NCBI RefSeq assembly: GCF_002307475.1
Contig: NZ_NTMH01000012.1
Coordinates: 1-64,000 of the forward strand
Direction: 5' to 3'
DNA: 64,000 nt
Source of the DNA: Pantoea allii
GTDB taxonomy: Bacteria > Pseudomonadota > Gammaproteobacteria > Enterobacterales > Enterobacteriaceae
The notes below the pieces were generated by a model, which was not told the origin of the DNA, did no database searches, and worked only from the letters and a program-made list of their open reading frames with translations. Numbering within the stretch: position 1 is the stretch's first letter; the number at the start of each line of letters is the position of its first letter. Positions 30,253 through 40,148 of the stretch are shown here, piece by piece. Made by a program: the position numbers and the translations under genes.

Positions 30253-31401
30253 TTGATTAAGTCAGCGCTCTTGGTTCTGGAAGACGGAACCCAATTCCAC
30301 GGTCGGGCCATCGGGGCTACAGGGTCGGCAGTGGGGGAAGTCGTTTTCAATACGTCAATGACCGGTTATCAAGAAATCCTCACTGATCCCTCCTATTCTC
30401 GCCAAATCGTTACTCTTACTTATCCCCATATCGGCAATGTTGGTGCAAACGCCGCCGACGAAGAATCCAGTCAAATTCATGCGCAGGGCCTGGTGATTCG
30501 TGACCTGCCGCTGATTGCCAGTAACTATCGCAGCGAAGAGAGCTTATCGGCTTATCTGCAGCGCAATAACATCGTCGCGATTGCCGATATTGATACCCGC
30601 AAGCTGACGCGTCTGCTGCGGGAAAAAGGGGCGCAGAACGGCTGTATCATCGCGGGCGACAACCTGGATGCCGCACTGGCCTTACAAAAAGCGCAGGCTT
30701 TCCCCGGCCTGAAAGGTATGGATCTGGCGAAAGAAGTGACAACGGCGGAAACCTACGCCTGGCAGCAGGGGAGCTGGACACTGGAAGGGGATTTACCGGA
30801 ACAGACACCGGCGGAAGCCCTGCCTTACCATGTCGTGGCTTACGATTACGGTGCGAAGCGCAATATCCTGCGTATGCTGGTAGACCGTGGCTGCCGCCTG
30901 ACGGTTGTGCCGGCCAAAACACCAGCCGAAACGGTACTGGCGATGAATCCGGATGGCATCTTCCTGTCTAACGGCCCTGGCGATCCTGAACCCTGCGACT
31001 ATGCGATTGAAGCCATTCAGGCCTTTCTGAAAACGGATATTCCGGTATTCGGTATCTGCCTTGGTCATCAGTTGCTGGCTCTGGCCAGCGGTGCGAAGAC
31101 CGTCAAGATGAAGCTGGGCCACCATGGTGGTAACCACCCGGTGAAAGATCTGGATAACAACCGCGTAATGATTACCGCGCAGAACCACGGTTTTGCCGTT
31201 GATGAAACCGATCTGCCCGCGACCCTGCGTGTTACCCATATCTCCCTGTTTGATAAGACCGTGCAGGGCATTCACCGCACCGATAAGCCAGCGTTTAGCT
31301 TCCAGGGTCACCCGGAAGCCAGCCCGGGACCGGGTGATGCCGCACCGCTGTTTGACCACTTTATTGAGTTGATTGACGCATTCCGTTCGAAAGCAAAGTA
31401 A
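30253..31401 (+). CDS. carA: Carbamoyl-phosphate synthase small subunit (glutaminase)
   Basis: Releases ammonia from glutamine for carbamoyl phosphate synthesis, feeding arginine and pyrimidine pathways. TTG at 30253 gives 382 residues starting [19 protein letters not shown], the same start and length as E. coli carA; TGGAGG lies just upstream. The frame is open back to 30226, but that start would lie in the ArgR boxes. The class I glutamine amidotransferase domain has the nucleophile Cys in [15 protein letters not shown] and the His-Glu pair in [11 protein letters not shown]. carB follows 13 bases later. Confidence 0.98.
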   Translation: MIKSALLVLEDGTQFHGRAIGATGSAVGEVVFNTSMTGYQEILTDPSYSRQIVTLTYPHIGNVGANAADEESSQIHAQGLVIRDLPLIASNYRSEESLSAYLQRNNIVAIADIDTRKLTRLLREKGAQNGCIIAGDNLDAALALQKAQAFPGLKGMDLAKEVTTAETYAWQQGSWTLEGDLPEQTPAEALPYHVVAYDYGAKRNILRMLVDRGCRLTVVPAKTPAETVLAMNPDGIFLSNGPGDPEPCDYAIEAIQAFLKTDIPVFGICLGHQLLALASGAKTVKMKLGHHGGNHPVKDLDNNRVMITAQNHGFAVDETDLPATLRVTHISLFDKTVQGIHRTDKPAFSFQGHPEASPGPGDAAPLFDHFIELIDAFRSKAK

Positions 31402-31414
31402 TCAGGAGCTAATC

Positions 31415-34400
31415 ATGCCAAAACGTACAGACATAAAATCCATCCTGATTCTTGGTGCCGGTCCGATTGTGATCGGTCAGGCCTGCGAATTCGACTATTC
31501 CGGTGCCCAGGCTTGTAAAGCCCTGCGTGAAGAGGGTTACCGGGTTATTCTGGTCAACTCAAACCCGGCAACCATTATGACCGACCCGGAAATGGCCGAT
31601 GCGACCTACATCGAGCCGATTCACTGGGAAGTGGTGCGTAAAATCATTGAAAAAGAGCGCCCGGATGCGGTGCTGCCCACCATGGGCGGCCAGACAGCGC
31701 TGAACTGTGCGCTGGAACTGGAACGTCAGGGCGTACTGGAAGAGTTCGGCGTCACCATGATAGGTGCGACCGCCGATGCCATTGATAAAGCAGAAGACCG
31801 TCGTCGCTTCGATGTGGCGATGAAAAGCATTGGCCTGGATACGGCGCGCTCTGGTATTGCGCACACCATGGATGAAGCGCTGGCGGTGGCTGCAGACGTC
31901 GGCTTCCCCTGCATTATCCGTCCGTCTTTCACCATGGGTGGCACCGGCGGCGGTATCGCCTATAACCGCGAAGAGTTTGAAGAGATCTGCGAACGCGGCC
32001 TCGACCTTTCTCCTACCAACGAGTTGTTAATTGACGAATCGCTGATTGGCTGGAAAGAGTACGAGATGGAAGTGGTACGTGACAAAAACGACAACTGCAT
32101 TATCGTCTGCTCCATTGAAAACTTTGACGCCATGGGCATTCACACCGGTGATTCCATTACGGTTGCGCCAGCACAGACGCTGACCGATAAGGAATACCAG
32201 ATTATGCGTAACGCCTCGCTGGCGGTACTGCGTGAGATTGGTGTCGAAACCGGCGGTTCCAACGTACAGTTTGCGGTGAACCCAAAAAATGGTCGCCTGA
32301 TCGTTATCGAGATGAACCCCCGTGTGTCGCGCTCCTCGGCACTGGCCTCTAAAGCGACCGGCTTCCCGATTGCGAAAGTGGCAGCGAAACTGGCGGTTGG
32401 CTATACGCTGGATGAACTGATGAACGACATTACCGGTGGACGCACGCCGGCCTCGTTTGAGCCTTCAATCGATTACGTCGTCACGAAGATCCCTCGCTTC
32501 AACTTTGAAAAATTTGCCGGTGCGAATGACCGCCTGACCACGCAGATGAAATCCGTGGGTGAAGTCATGGCGATCGGTCGTACCTTCCAGGAGTCGATGC
32601 AGAAAGCGCTGCGCGGCCTGGAAGTCGGGGCGAATGGCTTCGACCCGAAAGTTCACCTGGACGACGCAGAGGCGTTAACCCGTATCCGCCGTGAGCTGAA
32701 AGATGCCGGTTCGGATCGTATCTGGTATATCGCCGATGCCTTCCGCGCGGGGATGTCGGTAGACGGCGTATTTAACCTCACCAACATTGACCGCTGGTTC
32801 CTGGTGCAGATTGAAGAGCTGGTGCGCCTGGAAGAGCAGGTCGCGCGTGAAGGCATGAACGGCCTCAACGTGGATTTCCTGCGTGCACTGAAGCGTAAAG
32901 GTTTTGCGGATGCGCGTCTGGCTTCACTGGCGGGCGTAGCGGAAGGTGAAATTCGTAAATTGCGTCAGCAACATAATCTGCACCCGGTTTATAAGCGTGT
33001 CGATACCTGTGCGGCAGAATTCTCTACCGATACGGCTTACATGTACTCCACCTATGAAGAAGAGTGCGAAGCGAATCCTAATCAGGATCGCGACAAAATC
33101 ATGGTGCTGGGTGGCGGACCAAACCGTATTGGCCAGGGCATTGAGTTTGACTATTGCTGCGTTCATGCGGCGCTGGCGCTGCGTGAAGATGGTTTTGAAA
33201 CCATCATGGTGAACTGTAACCCGGAAACCGTCTCGACGGATTATGACACCTCTGACCGTCTCTACTTTGAGCCGGTTACGCTTGAGGACGTGCTGGAAAT
33301 CGTACGCATCGAAAAACCGAAAGGGGTGATCGTGCAGTACGGCGGTCAGACGCCGCTGAAACTGGCTCGCGCACTGGAAGCGGCAGGCGTACCGGTCATC
33401 GGTACCAGCCCGGACGCTATCGACCGGGCAGAAGATCGCGAACGCTTCCAGCAGGCCGTTGACCGTCTGAACCTGAAGCAGCCGGCTAACGCCACCGTTG
33501 CCACGCTGGAGCAGGCCGTGGAGAAAGCCGCCGGCATTGGTTATCCGCTGGTGGTGCGTCCTTCCTACGTGCTGGGCGGACGTGCAATGGAAATCGTCTA
33601 TGACGAAATCGATCTGAAACGTTACTTCCAGACAGCGGTGTCGGTTTCCAATGATGCACCAGTCTTGCTGGATCGTTTCCTTGATGACGCCGTAGAAGTT
33701 GATGTCGATGCCATTTGCGACGGCGAACGCGTGCTGATTGGCGGCATCATGGAGCATATCGAGCAGGCAGGCGTCCACTCGGGTGACTCCGCGTGTTCTC
33801 TGCCGGCCTATACGCTGAGCGAAGAGATTCAAAACGTGATGCGTCAGCAGGTCGAAAAACTGGCGTTTGAGCTGAGCGTGCGCGGTTTGATGAACGTGCA
33901 GTTCGCGGTAAAAGACAACGAAGTCTACCTGATCGAAGTGAACCCACGTGCCGCGCGTACCGTGCCTTTCGTGTCAAAAGCGACAGGCGTCCCGCTGGCG
34001 AAGGTTGCCGCGCGCGTGATGGCAGGCAAAACGCTGGCAGAGCAGGGCGTAACCAAAGAGGTAATCCCACCTTATTACTCTGTTAAAGAAGTCGTACTGC
34101 CCTTTAACAAGTTCCAGGGTGTTGACCCGATTCTCGGTCCGGAAATGCGTTCAACCGGTGAAGTCATGGGCGTGGGCCGGACCTTCGCTGAAGCCTTTGC
34201 CAAAGCGATGCTGGGCGCGCAGAGCAACATGAAGAAAACCGGACGTGCCCTGTTGTCCGTGCGTGAGGGCGATAAGAAACGTATCGTCGATTTGGCCGCT
34301 AAGCTGCAGAAGTTTGGCTTTGAGCTGGATGCCACTCACGGTACGGCTGTGGTGCTGGGCGAGGCGGGCATTAATCCTCGTCTGGTTAACAAGGTTCATG

Positions 34401-34645
34401 AAGGTCGTCCACATATTCAGGACCGCCTGAAGAACGGCGAATATGCCTACATCGTGAATACCACAGCAGGTCGCCAGGCGATTGAAGACTCCAAGCTGAT
34501 TCGCCGCAGTGCGCTGCAATACAAAGTGCATTACGACACCACGTTGAACGGGGGTTTTGCAACGGCAATGGCGCTCAATGCGGACCCAACGGAAAAAGTG
34601 ATTTCAGTCCAGGAGATGCACGCACAAATCCTTGCGCAGAAATAG
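31415..34645 (+). CDS. carB: Carbamoyl-phosphate synthase large subunit
   Basis: Uses ammonia, bicarbonate and two ATP to make carbamoyl phosphate. ATG at 31415 ([18 protein letters not shown], with AGGAG upstream) gives 1076 residues (E. coli 1073). Two homologous ATP-grasp halves are visible: about 1-400 ([17 protein letters not shown]) and about 553-933 ([17 protein letters not shown]). A central oligomerisation region separates them. The C-terminal allosteric domain (about 935-1076), which in E. coli binds ornithine, IMP and UMP, completes the protein. Confidence 0.99.
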   Translation: MPKRTDIKSILILGAGPIVIGQACEFDYSGAQACKALREEGYRVILVNSNPATIMTDPEMADATYIEPIHWEVVRKIIEKERPDAVLPTMGGQTALNCALELERQGVLEEFGVTMIGATADAIDKAEDRRRFDVAMKSIGLDTARSGIAHTMDEALAVAADVGFPCIIRPSFTMGGTGGGIAYNREEFEEICERGLDLSPTNELLIDESLIGWKEYEMEVVRDKNDNCIIVCSIENFDAMGIHTGDSITVAPAQTLTDKEYQIMRNASLAVLREIGVETGGSNVQFAVNPKNGRLIVIEMNPRVSRSSALASKATGFPIAKVAAKLAVGYTLDELMNDITGGRTPASFEPSIDYVVTKIPRFNFEKFAGANDRLTTQMKSVGEVMAIGRTFQESMQKALRGLEVGANGFDPKVHLDDAEALTRIRRELKDAGSDRIWYIADAFRAGMSVDGVFNLTNIDRWFLVQIEELVRLEEQVAREGMNGLNVDFLRALKRKGFADARLASLAGVAEGEIRKLRQQHNLHPVYKRVDTCAAEFSTDTAYMYSTYEEECEANPNQDRDKIMVLGGGPNRIGQGIEFDYCCVHAALALREDGFETIMVNCNPETVSTDYDTSDRLYFEPVTLEDVLEIVRIEKPKGVIVQYGGQTPLKLARALEAAGVPVIGTSPDAIDRAEDRERFQQAVDRLNLKQPANATVATLEQAVEKAAGIGYPLVVRPSYVLGGRAMEIVYDEIDLKRYFQTAVSVSNDAPVLLDRFLDDAVEVDVDAICDGERVLIGGIMEHIEQAGVHSGDSACSLPAYTLSEEIQNVMRQQVEKLAFELSVRGLMNVQFAVKDNEVYLIEVNPRAARTVPFVSKATGVPLAKVAARVMAGKTLAEQGVTKEVIPPYYSVKEVVLPFNKFQGVDPILGPEMRSTGEVMGVGRTFAEAFAKAMLGAQSNMKKTGRALLSVREGDKKRIVDLAAKLQKFGFELDATHGTAVVLGEAGINPRLVNKVHEGRPHIQDRLKNGEYAYIVNTTAGRQAIEDSKLIRRSALQYKVHYDTTLNGGFATAMALNADPTEKVISVQEMHAQILAQK

Positions 34646-34667
34646 CGCAGGCTGATCGCGCGTCATC

Positions 34668-34728
34668 GCCCCTGTGGGGGGATCTCTGTCAGTAGGCTGA
34701 CAGACCGTCCTGCCTGCAGGGGCTTTTT
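34668..34728 (+). terminator. carAB intrinsic terminator
   Basis: An outer stem GCCCCTG / CAGGGGC encloses a second hairpin (CTGTCAG / CTGACAG) and is followed by TTTTT (34724-34728), 22 bases after the carB stop. Confidence 0.8.
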
Positions 34729-35371
34729 CGTGTTTAATCCCAGGAAGCCTGTCGGGACAACATCGGCCAGCAGGCCGTTGCATTGCGCGCAAAGAGCGGC
34801 GTCAGCGGCTGTTTTACAGATGGCGGAAATACGGTTCCTGCTATCAGCGGTCAGTGGCAAGCGAAGACTTCATCAAGGTGAGGTGCTGCAGGCATTATTG
34901 CTGGGGATGGGTTTTATCAGACCGCTGTTCATAGCCATTCAGACAAACTCTGTTAAACCCTATTTAAATTCAGCGCAATACAGGCTGTTAATCATGATGG
35001 CTGGTGCTGAATAACACGCTGTTCTGTATTTGGTTTTACCTGTTCTTTTCAAAATTATGACAAATTACGAATAAAAAGATGTTTAATCCTGCTTTGCGAA
35101 ACGTGGCGCACTAAATAGGGATATGTTGTCATTTAAATACTTGTTAATAATATCAACTCATTCCCTGTTGATTCCTCTTTCTCTGCCTTCTCCTGACCAT
35201 TTGACTGTTATTAAACAGATTTTAAACGAACCTGCATTGCTGTCGATCACGCCTGATAATCAACTGTTCAGTTGTTCCGCTTAACTTTATGATGCCCTGT
35301 GTTTTGCATGGTTTTACGTTTTCAGAGAACAGCCTCGTTTTTCTGAATTTTAAAGACTTAATTAAGAGCTC
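34729..35371. other. AT-rich region between carB and the Mig-14-like gene
   Basis: About 640 bases without a supported gene. The left third has mixed composition with a dubious 94-codon frame (34730-35014). The right two thirds (about 34960-35371) are clearly richer in A and T than the core genes. It contains the PhoP-box-like repeat at 35212-35228. This pattern is typical of a regulated, horizontally acquired gene. Confidence 0.5.
35212..35228 (-). promoter_or_regulatory. PhoP-box-like direct repeat upstream of the Mig-14-like gene
   Basis: TAAACAGATTTTAAACG reads on the minus strand as CGTTTA-N5-TGTTTA, against the PhoP consensus (T/G)GTTTA-N5-(T/G)GTTTA. The repeat period is exactly 11 bases; 11 of 12 hexamer positions match. 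It lies about 145 bases before the gene, in reverse orientation. mig-14 of Salmonella is PhoP-activated, which makes the placement meaningful, but binding is not shown. Confidence 0.5.
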
Positions 35372-36280
35372 GTGTTTAATATGTTTATTCCCAAATTTTT
35401 CAGGTGGGGACAGTGCTCTTTTGACGATTATCAAATAGCCTGTAATAGTTTTGGTTACAACTGCGAGTCAGCGCCGGGATTTATTGCATTTAAAATGCGA
35501 CATGAGCAGTCCTTTGAGTTTTATGCTTATAAACGTAAAGGCAAAATAGTGGGGAGCGTTTGCGTCGAAAATGGCTGGCTTGCCAATGACGGCAGACACC
35601 GGCAACGTTCTCTTCCCGCACTGCTTACACCGTCAACATCCGTCTATGTGCCTTTTTGCAACGAGGTTCCGCAAAAGGTGCTTTTACCTTTCCGTTGTAA
35701 GTCGCTGCATCACTTGCAGAGTCAGCGGTTTCTTAATACGTCTTATGGCCTGTTGAGTAAAAGCCATGCTGCTTTTACCAAGAACCCTGCTGCCGACTTT
35801 TCCCGGAAAACCGTCTCCACGCGGGAACGTGAGTTACGAAAGTTTCTTAATGACGGGGGCAGTTTTCTCAACGTCAGCCAGCTGGATGGCGAACACATTT
35901 TTGACGTATTTGAGACCCTTTACCAGGCGAGACGAAATCAGGCTATCGCTGACAGGGAAATCAATAAAGCGTTCTTCCGGGAATTTCAGCCTTGTTTCAA
36001 AGGCTACATCATGTTCCTGAATAATGAACCTGTTGCGCTGCAGCTGCTGTTATCTGTATCCAGCTGCGCCGGGATGTTCGTTGATTTTATTAATATCGGC
36101 TACCGGATGGACAGCAACGCAGGCGCTGTGGGTACGATGTTGATGTGGAAGAACCTGACGTCTGTGTATCAGGACGCTGCCGATATCCAGCTTCCGCTCT
36201 ATTACTCCTATGGATCGATGTCCGGGGACTATAAAAACCGGTGGTGCCATTCGGTCAATAATGGTCGAGTCATTATCTGA
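35372..36280 (+). CDS. Mig-14-like / GNAT-fold acyltransferase-type protein
   Basis: A 302-residue soluble-looking protein with no signal peptide. It resembles the Mig-14 family (acyl-CoA N-acyltransferase fold), linked in Salmonella to survival in macrophages and resistance to antimicrobial peptides. Recognisable parts are an N-terminal domain opening with WGQCSFDDYQIAC, a middle region ETLYQARRNQ, and a C-terminal YYSYGSMSGDYKNRWC. GTG at 35372 follows AAGAG closely; an in-frame ATG at 35381 is an alternative start. Base composition is lower in GC than its neighbours, suggesting acquisition. The Mig-14 assignment is by remembered similarity; another FemAB/GNAT-like protein is possible. Confidence 0.6.
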   Translation: MFNMFIPKFFRWGQCSFDDYQIACNSFGYNCESAPGFIAFKMRHEQSFEFYAYKRKGKIVGSVCVENGWLANDGRHRQRSLPALLTPSTSVYVPFCNEVPQKVLLPFRCKSLHHLQSQRFLNTSYGLLSKSHAAFTKNPAADFSRKTVSTRERELRKFLNDGGSFLNVSQLDGEHIFDVFETLYQARRNQAIADREINKAFFREFQPCFKGYIMFLNNEPVALQLLLSVSSCAGMFVDFINIGYRMDSNAGAVGTMLMWKNLTSVYQDAADIQLPLYYSYGSMSGDYKNRWCHSVNNGRVII

Positions 36281-36430
36281 TTGCTCAGATCGGCAAGGCC
36301 GCATTGTTGCCCGTCTGAGTCAGTCGATGATATTGGGAATGCGACTGCGCGAGGCGAAACGCCCTTTATTCACGCCCGCGCCATCGGGCGTTGCCCGCCA
36401 AACAGGCCTTTTTCGCATTATTCTGCACAC

Positions 36431-36460
36431 TTTCCCCTGCCAGCGCGGTGGCAGGGGAAA
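36431..36460. terminator. Hairpin between the Mig-14-like gene and the convergent reductase gene
   Basis: Perfect 12-base inverted repeat (TTTCCCCTGCCA / TGGCAGGGGAAA) with a 6-base loop. It lies between two convergent genes and reads alike on both strands. The T-tract is not extended beyond the three bases in the stem. Confidence 0.6.
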
Positions 36461-36477
36461 CGTGCCTGCCACATCTG

Positions 36478-37536
36478 TCAGGGAATAATCTTCGCCGTTC
36501 TGAACTGAGTAAAGAGACGGATAAACATCTCATCGGTCGCACGAAAACCCGTAAAGCCCGCCCGCCGCAGTTTGCTGCCATCGCCAAACATGTCGTAATC
36601 CCAGCTAAACACAAAGTCTGCGAACTGACCGTTACTCAACTTCATGATATCAGGCTCGACCAACAGCGTTTTTTCAGCCAGAGCCTGCCAGGTCTTGCGG
36701 TAATCGCTAAAGAGTTGCTGAAACGACAGCTGGACCGGCGGGGCCATCTCCAGTTCAAACCAGCCCGCAATGACCGGCCAGAGTTCACTCCACCGCCAGA
36801 TGTCACCGTTGTTAACATTGAATGCCTGATTTCTGGCGGCAGGGGCGGTCGAGGCCCATAGCGTGGCGGCAGAAAGTAAGCCGTCATCCGTATGATCGAC
36901 AATGCTATGCCAGGCTGTTTGTGACCCGGGAAAGCGCAGGGGCAGGCTCTGCGCTTTGCACAGTGAGGCATATATCGCGATACTCAGCGCAAGATTCATG
37001 GTATTGCCGGGTAATGCGCTGCCAACCACGCCGGGGCGAAGCGCATGCCAGTTCCAGGTTTTATTGCGCTGAAAGTCGCTTAGCCAGGCCTGTTGCGCCG
37101 TATTGAATTCCGCGCCGGGAATGGCAGCATCATTTTCTCTGGCGGGCGTTTTAAAGGGGCCAAGGTGAGCGCCGTAAATTTTGTAGCCCTGCATCAGGCT
37201 CACCGTTTCCAGCGGGGCAACTTTCTCAACCTGGGTGACCAGATTACGCAGCAGGGTCACGTTGGGTTCAACCATCTCCTGCCAGTTGGCGGCATTAAGC
37301 CAGGCGCTATAGAAAATATGTGTCACGTTACTTAGTGGCGTAAGGGCACGCGCGCTGTCTTTCTCATCCAGCAGATCGACTTTTACAAACGGGACCGCGC
37401 CGTGCCGATCGGTGCCTGAACGTGACAGTCCGATAACCTGCCACGCATTCTGCAACAACGTTTTGACCAACTGGCTGCCGACAATACCGCTTGCGCCAGC
37501 CACCAGTGCAACTTTAGATTGAGGCTTCTGTGACAT
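36478..37536 (-). CDS. NAD(P)-dependent short-chain reductase, PRISE-like
   Basis: A 352-residue atypical short-chain dehydrogenase with the N-terminal nucleotide motif VALVAGASGIVGSQLV. The order of motifs, including HIFYSAW, then SLMQGYKIYGAHLGPFKTPA and HALRPGVVGSA, resembles the PRISE group (progesterone 5-beta-reductase / iridoid synthase-like), which reduces activated C=C bonds of enones. The lysine-tyrosine pair in GYKIYG matches that group's active site. GGAGGA precedes ATG 37536. It is divergent from a LysR regulator that probably controls it. The substrate is unknown. Confidence 0.75.
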   Translation of the reverse strand: MSQKPQSKVALVAGASGIVGSQLVKTLLQNAWQVIGLSRSGTDRHGAVPFVKVDLLDEKDSARALTPLSNVTHIFYSAWLNAANWQEMVEPNVTLLRNLVTQVEKVAPLETVSLMQGYKIYGAHLGPFKTPARENDAAIPGAEFNTAQQAWLSDFQRNKTWNWHALRPGVVGSALPGNTMNLALSIAIYASLCKAQSLPLRFPGSQTAWHSIVDHTDDGLLSAATLWASTAPAARNQAFNVNNGDIWRWSELWPVIAGWFELEMAPPVQLSFQQLFSDYRKTWQALAEKTLLVEPDIMKLSNGQFADFVFSWDYDMFGDGSKLRRAGFTGFRATDEMFIRLFTQFRTAKIIP

Positions 37537-37631
37537 TTTCTTTCCTCCGGTTAGGTTGCAGACAGCGTGATATAAATTTCTTTTCGCCGATATCCCCGCA
37601 AGCTGATGTCACTTATAAGAGAAATGCGTAA

Positions 37632-38519
37632 ATGAATAACAAGCTCAATGCCATTCGCACCTTTTTACGTGTAGCCGAGGCCGGTTCCTTCTCTGCCGCC
37701 GCGCGCCAGTTGGGTATCAAGCAGTCAGCGGTCAGTCAGCAGATCGTCGCACTTGAGGCCGAGCTGGGCGTCGTCTTGCTGCACCGAACGACGCGCGTGA
37801 TGGTACTGACGGCGCAAGGGGAATATTACCGTGGCCAGATGCGGCCGATACTTGAGGCGATGCTGGCAGTCGAGAGCCAGTTGTCTTCTGCCACGCAGCA
37901 GTGGCAAGGCAAGGTAAACATCCAGTTGCCCGGCGGGTTAGGGCGGCTTTTTCTTCCCCACCTGCTCGCGCTGCAAAAGGCGAATCCGGGGTTGAATCTG
38001 ACGCTGTCGCTCGACGACCGGATATCTGACCTGGCCAGAGAAGGCGTGGATATTGCCTTCCGACTGACCCATGACGCACCGGATGTGTTTCCGGCAAGGA
38101 AGATCGCCCGAATTGAAACGCCGCTTTTCGCGTCACCGCGTTTTCCGCCAATCGTTTCGCTGGATGCGCTGGCGCTTCACCCGCATGTTCGCTTTAGCAG
38201 CATCGACGAGTCTGCGCCATTACGGCTTGTCAGAGATGATGAAACCGTGGAGCTGGCGGTGAATACGGTCTTCAGGGCAAACAGCAGTGAGGGATTATTG
38301 CAGGCATTGCAGGCGGACATCGGTGTCGGTGGTATGCAGCTACCGCTTGCAATGGAGGCACTGAAATCCGGCTCGCTTGTCAGGGTTTTACCCGCTTATC
38401 GCCATCCTGACCGCTTTCTGTATGCCGTTTTTCCGGATGCACGCTTTATTCCTGTCAGGGTAAGAGGCATCGCCACGTTAATCGAAAAGGTGCTGGCCAA
38501 CCTGCCCGGGGTAAACTGA
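37632..38519 (+). CDS. LysR-family transcriptional regulator
   Basis: A 295-residue regulator with an N-terminal winged helix-turn-helix (about 1-60; AGSFSAAARQLGIKQSAVSQ, LLHRTTRVMVLT). A LysR substrate-binding domain follows (about 90-290; VNIQLPGGLGRLFLPHLLAL). It is divergent from the PRISE-like reductase across only 95 bases, the usual layout for a LysR protein and its target. It is most like the single-gene-pair regulators of oxidoreductases; the inducer is unknown. Confidence 0.88.
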   Translation: MNNKLNAIRTFLRVAEAGSFSAAARQLGIKQSAVSQQIVALEAELGVVLLHRTTRVMVLTAQGEYYRGQMRPILEAMLAVESQLSSATQQWQGKVNIQLPGGLGRLFLPHLLALQKANPGLNLTLSLDDRISDLAREGVDIAFRLTHDAPDVFPARKIARIETPLFASPRFPPIVSLDALALHPHVRFSSIDESAPLRLVRDDETVELAVNTVFRANSSEGLLQALQADIGVGGMQLPLAMEALKSGSLVRVLPAYRHPDRFLYAVFPDARFIPVRVRGIATLIEKVLANLPGVN

Positions 38520-38778
38520 ACGTCTCTGTGCGGACGGCATGAAGCGGCGGGAGATAAGAGCGGCCTGAGGGGGGAATCGCACAGGACAAACCCGGTATGC
38601 GTGGCATCCTGCCAGCTTGACGTTAATATGCTTAAGTTAATTTGATTTAATTTTTAGCCAATCATGCCTAATCCGCTGATTCGCACAAATCTATAATATA
38701 AAAAACTACCAGGCTGACATTCACCGTTGTAATATCCGGCTCGCTCATTAATAGAGCCTAAACAGGATATTAATAACA
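38520..38778. promoter_or_regulatory. Upstream region of the porin gene
   Basis: About 260 bases; the part from 38620 to 38705 is very AT-rich. It must hold the porin promoter, but I could not assign -35/-10 elements or a regulator site with confidence. Confidence 0.35.
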
Positions 38779-39918
38779 ATGAAAGCGCGTTTTTTTTCAC
38801 TGAGTGCAGTGGCTGCACTGTTGGCCCTGGTGTCTTTTTCCAGCCAGGCTGAAATCACTCTTCTTAAACAAGACCCACAAGCAGGCGATCCCCTTAGCCG
38901 TCTCGATTTTAAATTCGGTGGCAGCATTCGTCCTCAGTTCAACCATCAAACCGGCGGGAAGGATCAGTCCTACAAGCGTAACGGCTTTGACGGTGGTTCC
39001 CGTTTCCGCTTTAGCGCGGATTACTACCTGTTCGACGATATCAGCTGGACCAGCTACTACGAGCTGGGCGTTAACATTCCGGCTGTATTCAACTGGGATA
39101 ATCACTACGCTGAAGGGGCGCATGAAACCACGCGTCGCCAGCTCTATACCGGCCTGAAAAGTAAAACCTGGGGCCAGTTGACCTTCGGTCAGCAGAACAG
39201 CGTGTATTACGACGTTGTGGGTGCCAAGACGGATATCTGGGATTACGACATGCTGGCCCAGGCACCGGGTAACGGCATTAACGGTGATTACGACGGTTCA
39301 TACCGTTCTCGCAAGCAGCTGAAATACAAAAACAGTTATGGTGCATTTGATGTTTATGCCTCTTACCTGTTTAGCGATAACGAATATTTGCCGGGCAACG
39401 GACTGCGCTATAAGCGTCAGGGTGGCGGCTCGCTGGGTGTGAATTACAACATCACGAACAATCTGGCCTGGGGCACCGCGTGGAACTACACCCGCGCCAC
39501 CATGCGTAATCCTGTCACCGGCGACAATAAAGATTACGACCAGAACATCTTTGGTACCGCATTAAGCTGGACGCCAGGCAACTGGACCCTGTCAGCAGGA
39601 GGCGGCTGGTACCAGAATTTCCTGACGACCAGACAGCGCGATGTGAATAACTATTTTGCTGATGATGCCTGGGGCATTGAATATTATGCCGGTTATAAAA
39701 TTCCGGTTGCGCAGTATGGCGTCAAAGCCGTTCAGCCTTATGTCATGGGTGACCGCTTAGAATATGTGAATGGCCGCAATTACCAGCGCATTGATAACGG
39801 TCTGGGCGTAACCCTGTTCCTGGACTATGGATTCCGTGTTGATTACGAACATGTCTTCACGTCGAGCACGGACAATCAGGGCGATATGAATCTGGTTCGT
39901 TTCCGCTACGATTTCTGA
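38779..39918 (+). CDS. Outer-membrane porin (general Gram-negative porin family)
   Basis: A 379-residue precursor with a signal peptide ending at SFSSQA-EITLL. Alternating aromatic/polar beta-strand patterns run through the protein, including LYTGLKSKTWGQLTFGQQNS, the classic porin segment before loop 3. The last residues RFRYDF end in phenylalanine, the Bam recognition signal. It looks like a channel of the OmpC/OmpF/PhoE superfamily but is not one of them. Substrate preference is unknown. A terminator follows directly. Confidence 0.85.
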   Translation: MKARFFSLSAVAALLALVSFSSQAEITLLKQDPQAGDPLSRLDFKFGGSIRPQFNHQTGGKDQSYKRNGFDGGSRFRFSADYYLFDDISWTSYYELGVNIPAVFNWDNHYAEGAHETTRRQLYTGLKSKTWGQLTFGQQNSVYYDVVGAKTDIWDYDMLAQAPGNGINGDYDGSYRSRKQLKYKNSYGAFDVYASYLFSDNEYLPGNGLRYKRQGGGSLGVNYNITNNLAWGTAWNYTRATMRNPVTGDNKDYDQNIFGTALSWTPGNWTLSAGGGWYQNFLTTRQRDVNNYFADDAWGIEYYAGYKIPVAQYGVKAVQPYVMGDRLEYVNGRNYQRIDNGLGVTLFLDYGFRVDYEHVFTSSTDNQGDMNLVRFRYDF

Positions 39919-39927
39919 TGACCTGCC

Positions 39928-39951
39928 ACGGCTCCCACGGGAGCCGTTTTA
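39928..39951 (+). terminator. Porin gene terminator
   Basis: ACGGCTCC / GGAGCCGT stem with a 4-base loop and TTTTATT after it, 10 bases after the stop codon. Confidence 0.88.
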
Positions 39952-40088
39952 TTCTCTCTGTTTATCGCGACATGGCACCATTATCTGGCGACTTTTGGGG
40001 CGCGTGGCCCGTCTTACGGAGTAAAACCCTGCACAAAGTCTGAAATACGGTGGCAATGCCGCTTTATGCAATAACCCCCTTTCGCCTA

Positions 40089-40117
40089 TCGACGAAGGTT
40101 TAACCTTTACGTATCAT
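40089..40117 (+). promoter_or_regulatory. Candidate folA promoter
   Basis: TCGACG (40089-40094) and TATCAT (40112-40117) are separated by 17 bases, about 32 bases before the folA ATG. The CTTTACGTATCATGGCG context resembles the E. coli folA promoter as I recall it. Confidence 0.45.
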
Positions 40118-40148
40118 GGCGCCTGTTTTTTTCAGCGAGCCTTTTAAC

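Noticed and set aside
32924-33832. A 302-codon open frame antisense to carB
   Set aside because: Shadow of carB codon bias, with no family resemblance and no independent start signals.
34730-35014. A 94-codon plus-strand frame after the carAB terminator
   Set aside because: No ribosome-binding site, no recognised family, and it starts inside the terminator's tail.
35300-35316. TGTTTTGCATGGTTTTA as a second PhoP box
   Set aside because: The repeat period is 10 bases, not 11, and both hexamers deviate from consensus.
35373-35387. TGTTTAATATGTTTA at the start of the Mig-14-like gene as a PhoP box
   Set aside because: The two hexamers are separated by 3 bases, not 5, and overlap the start codon.
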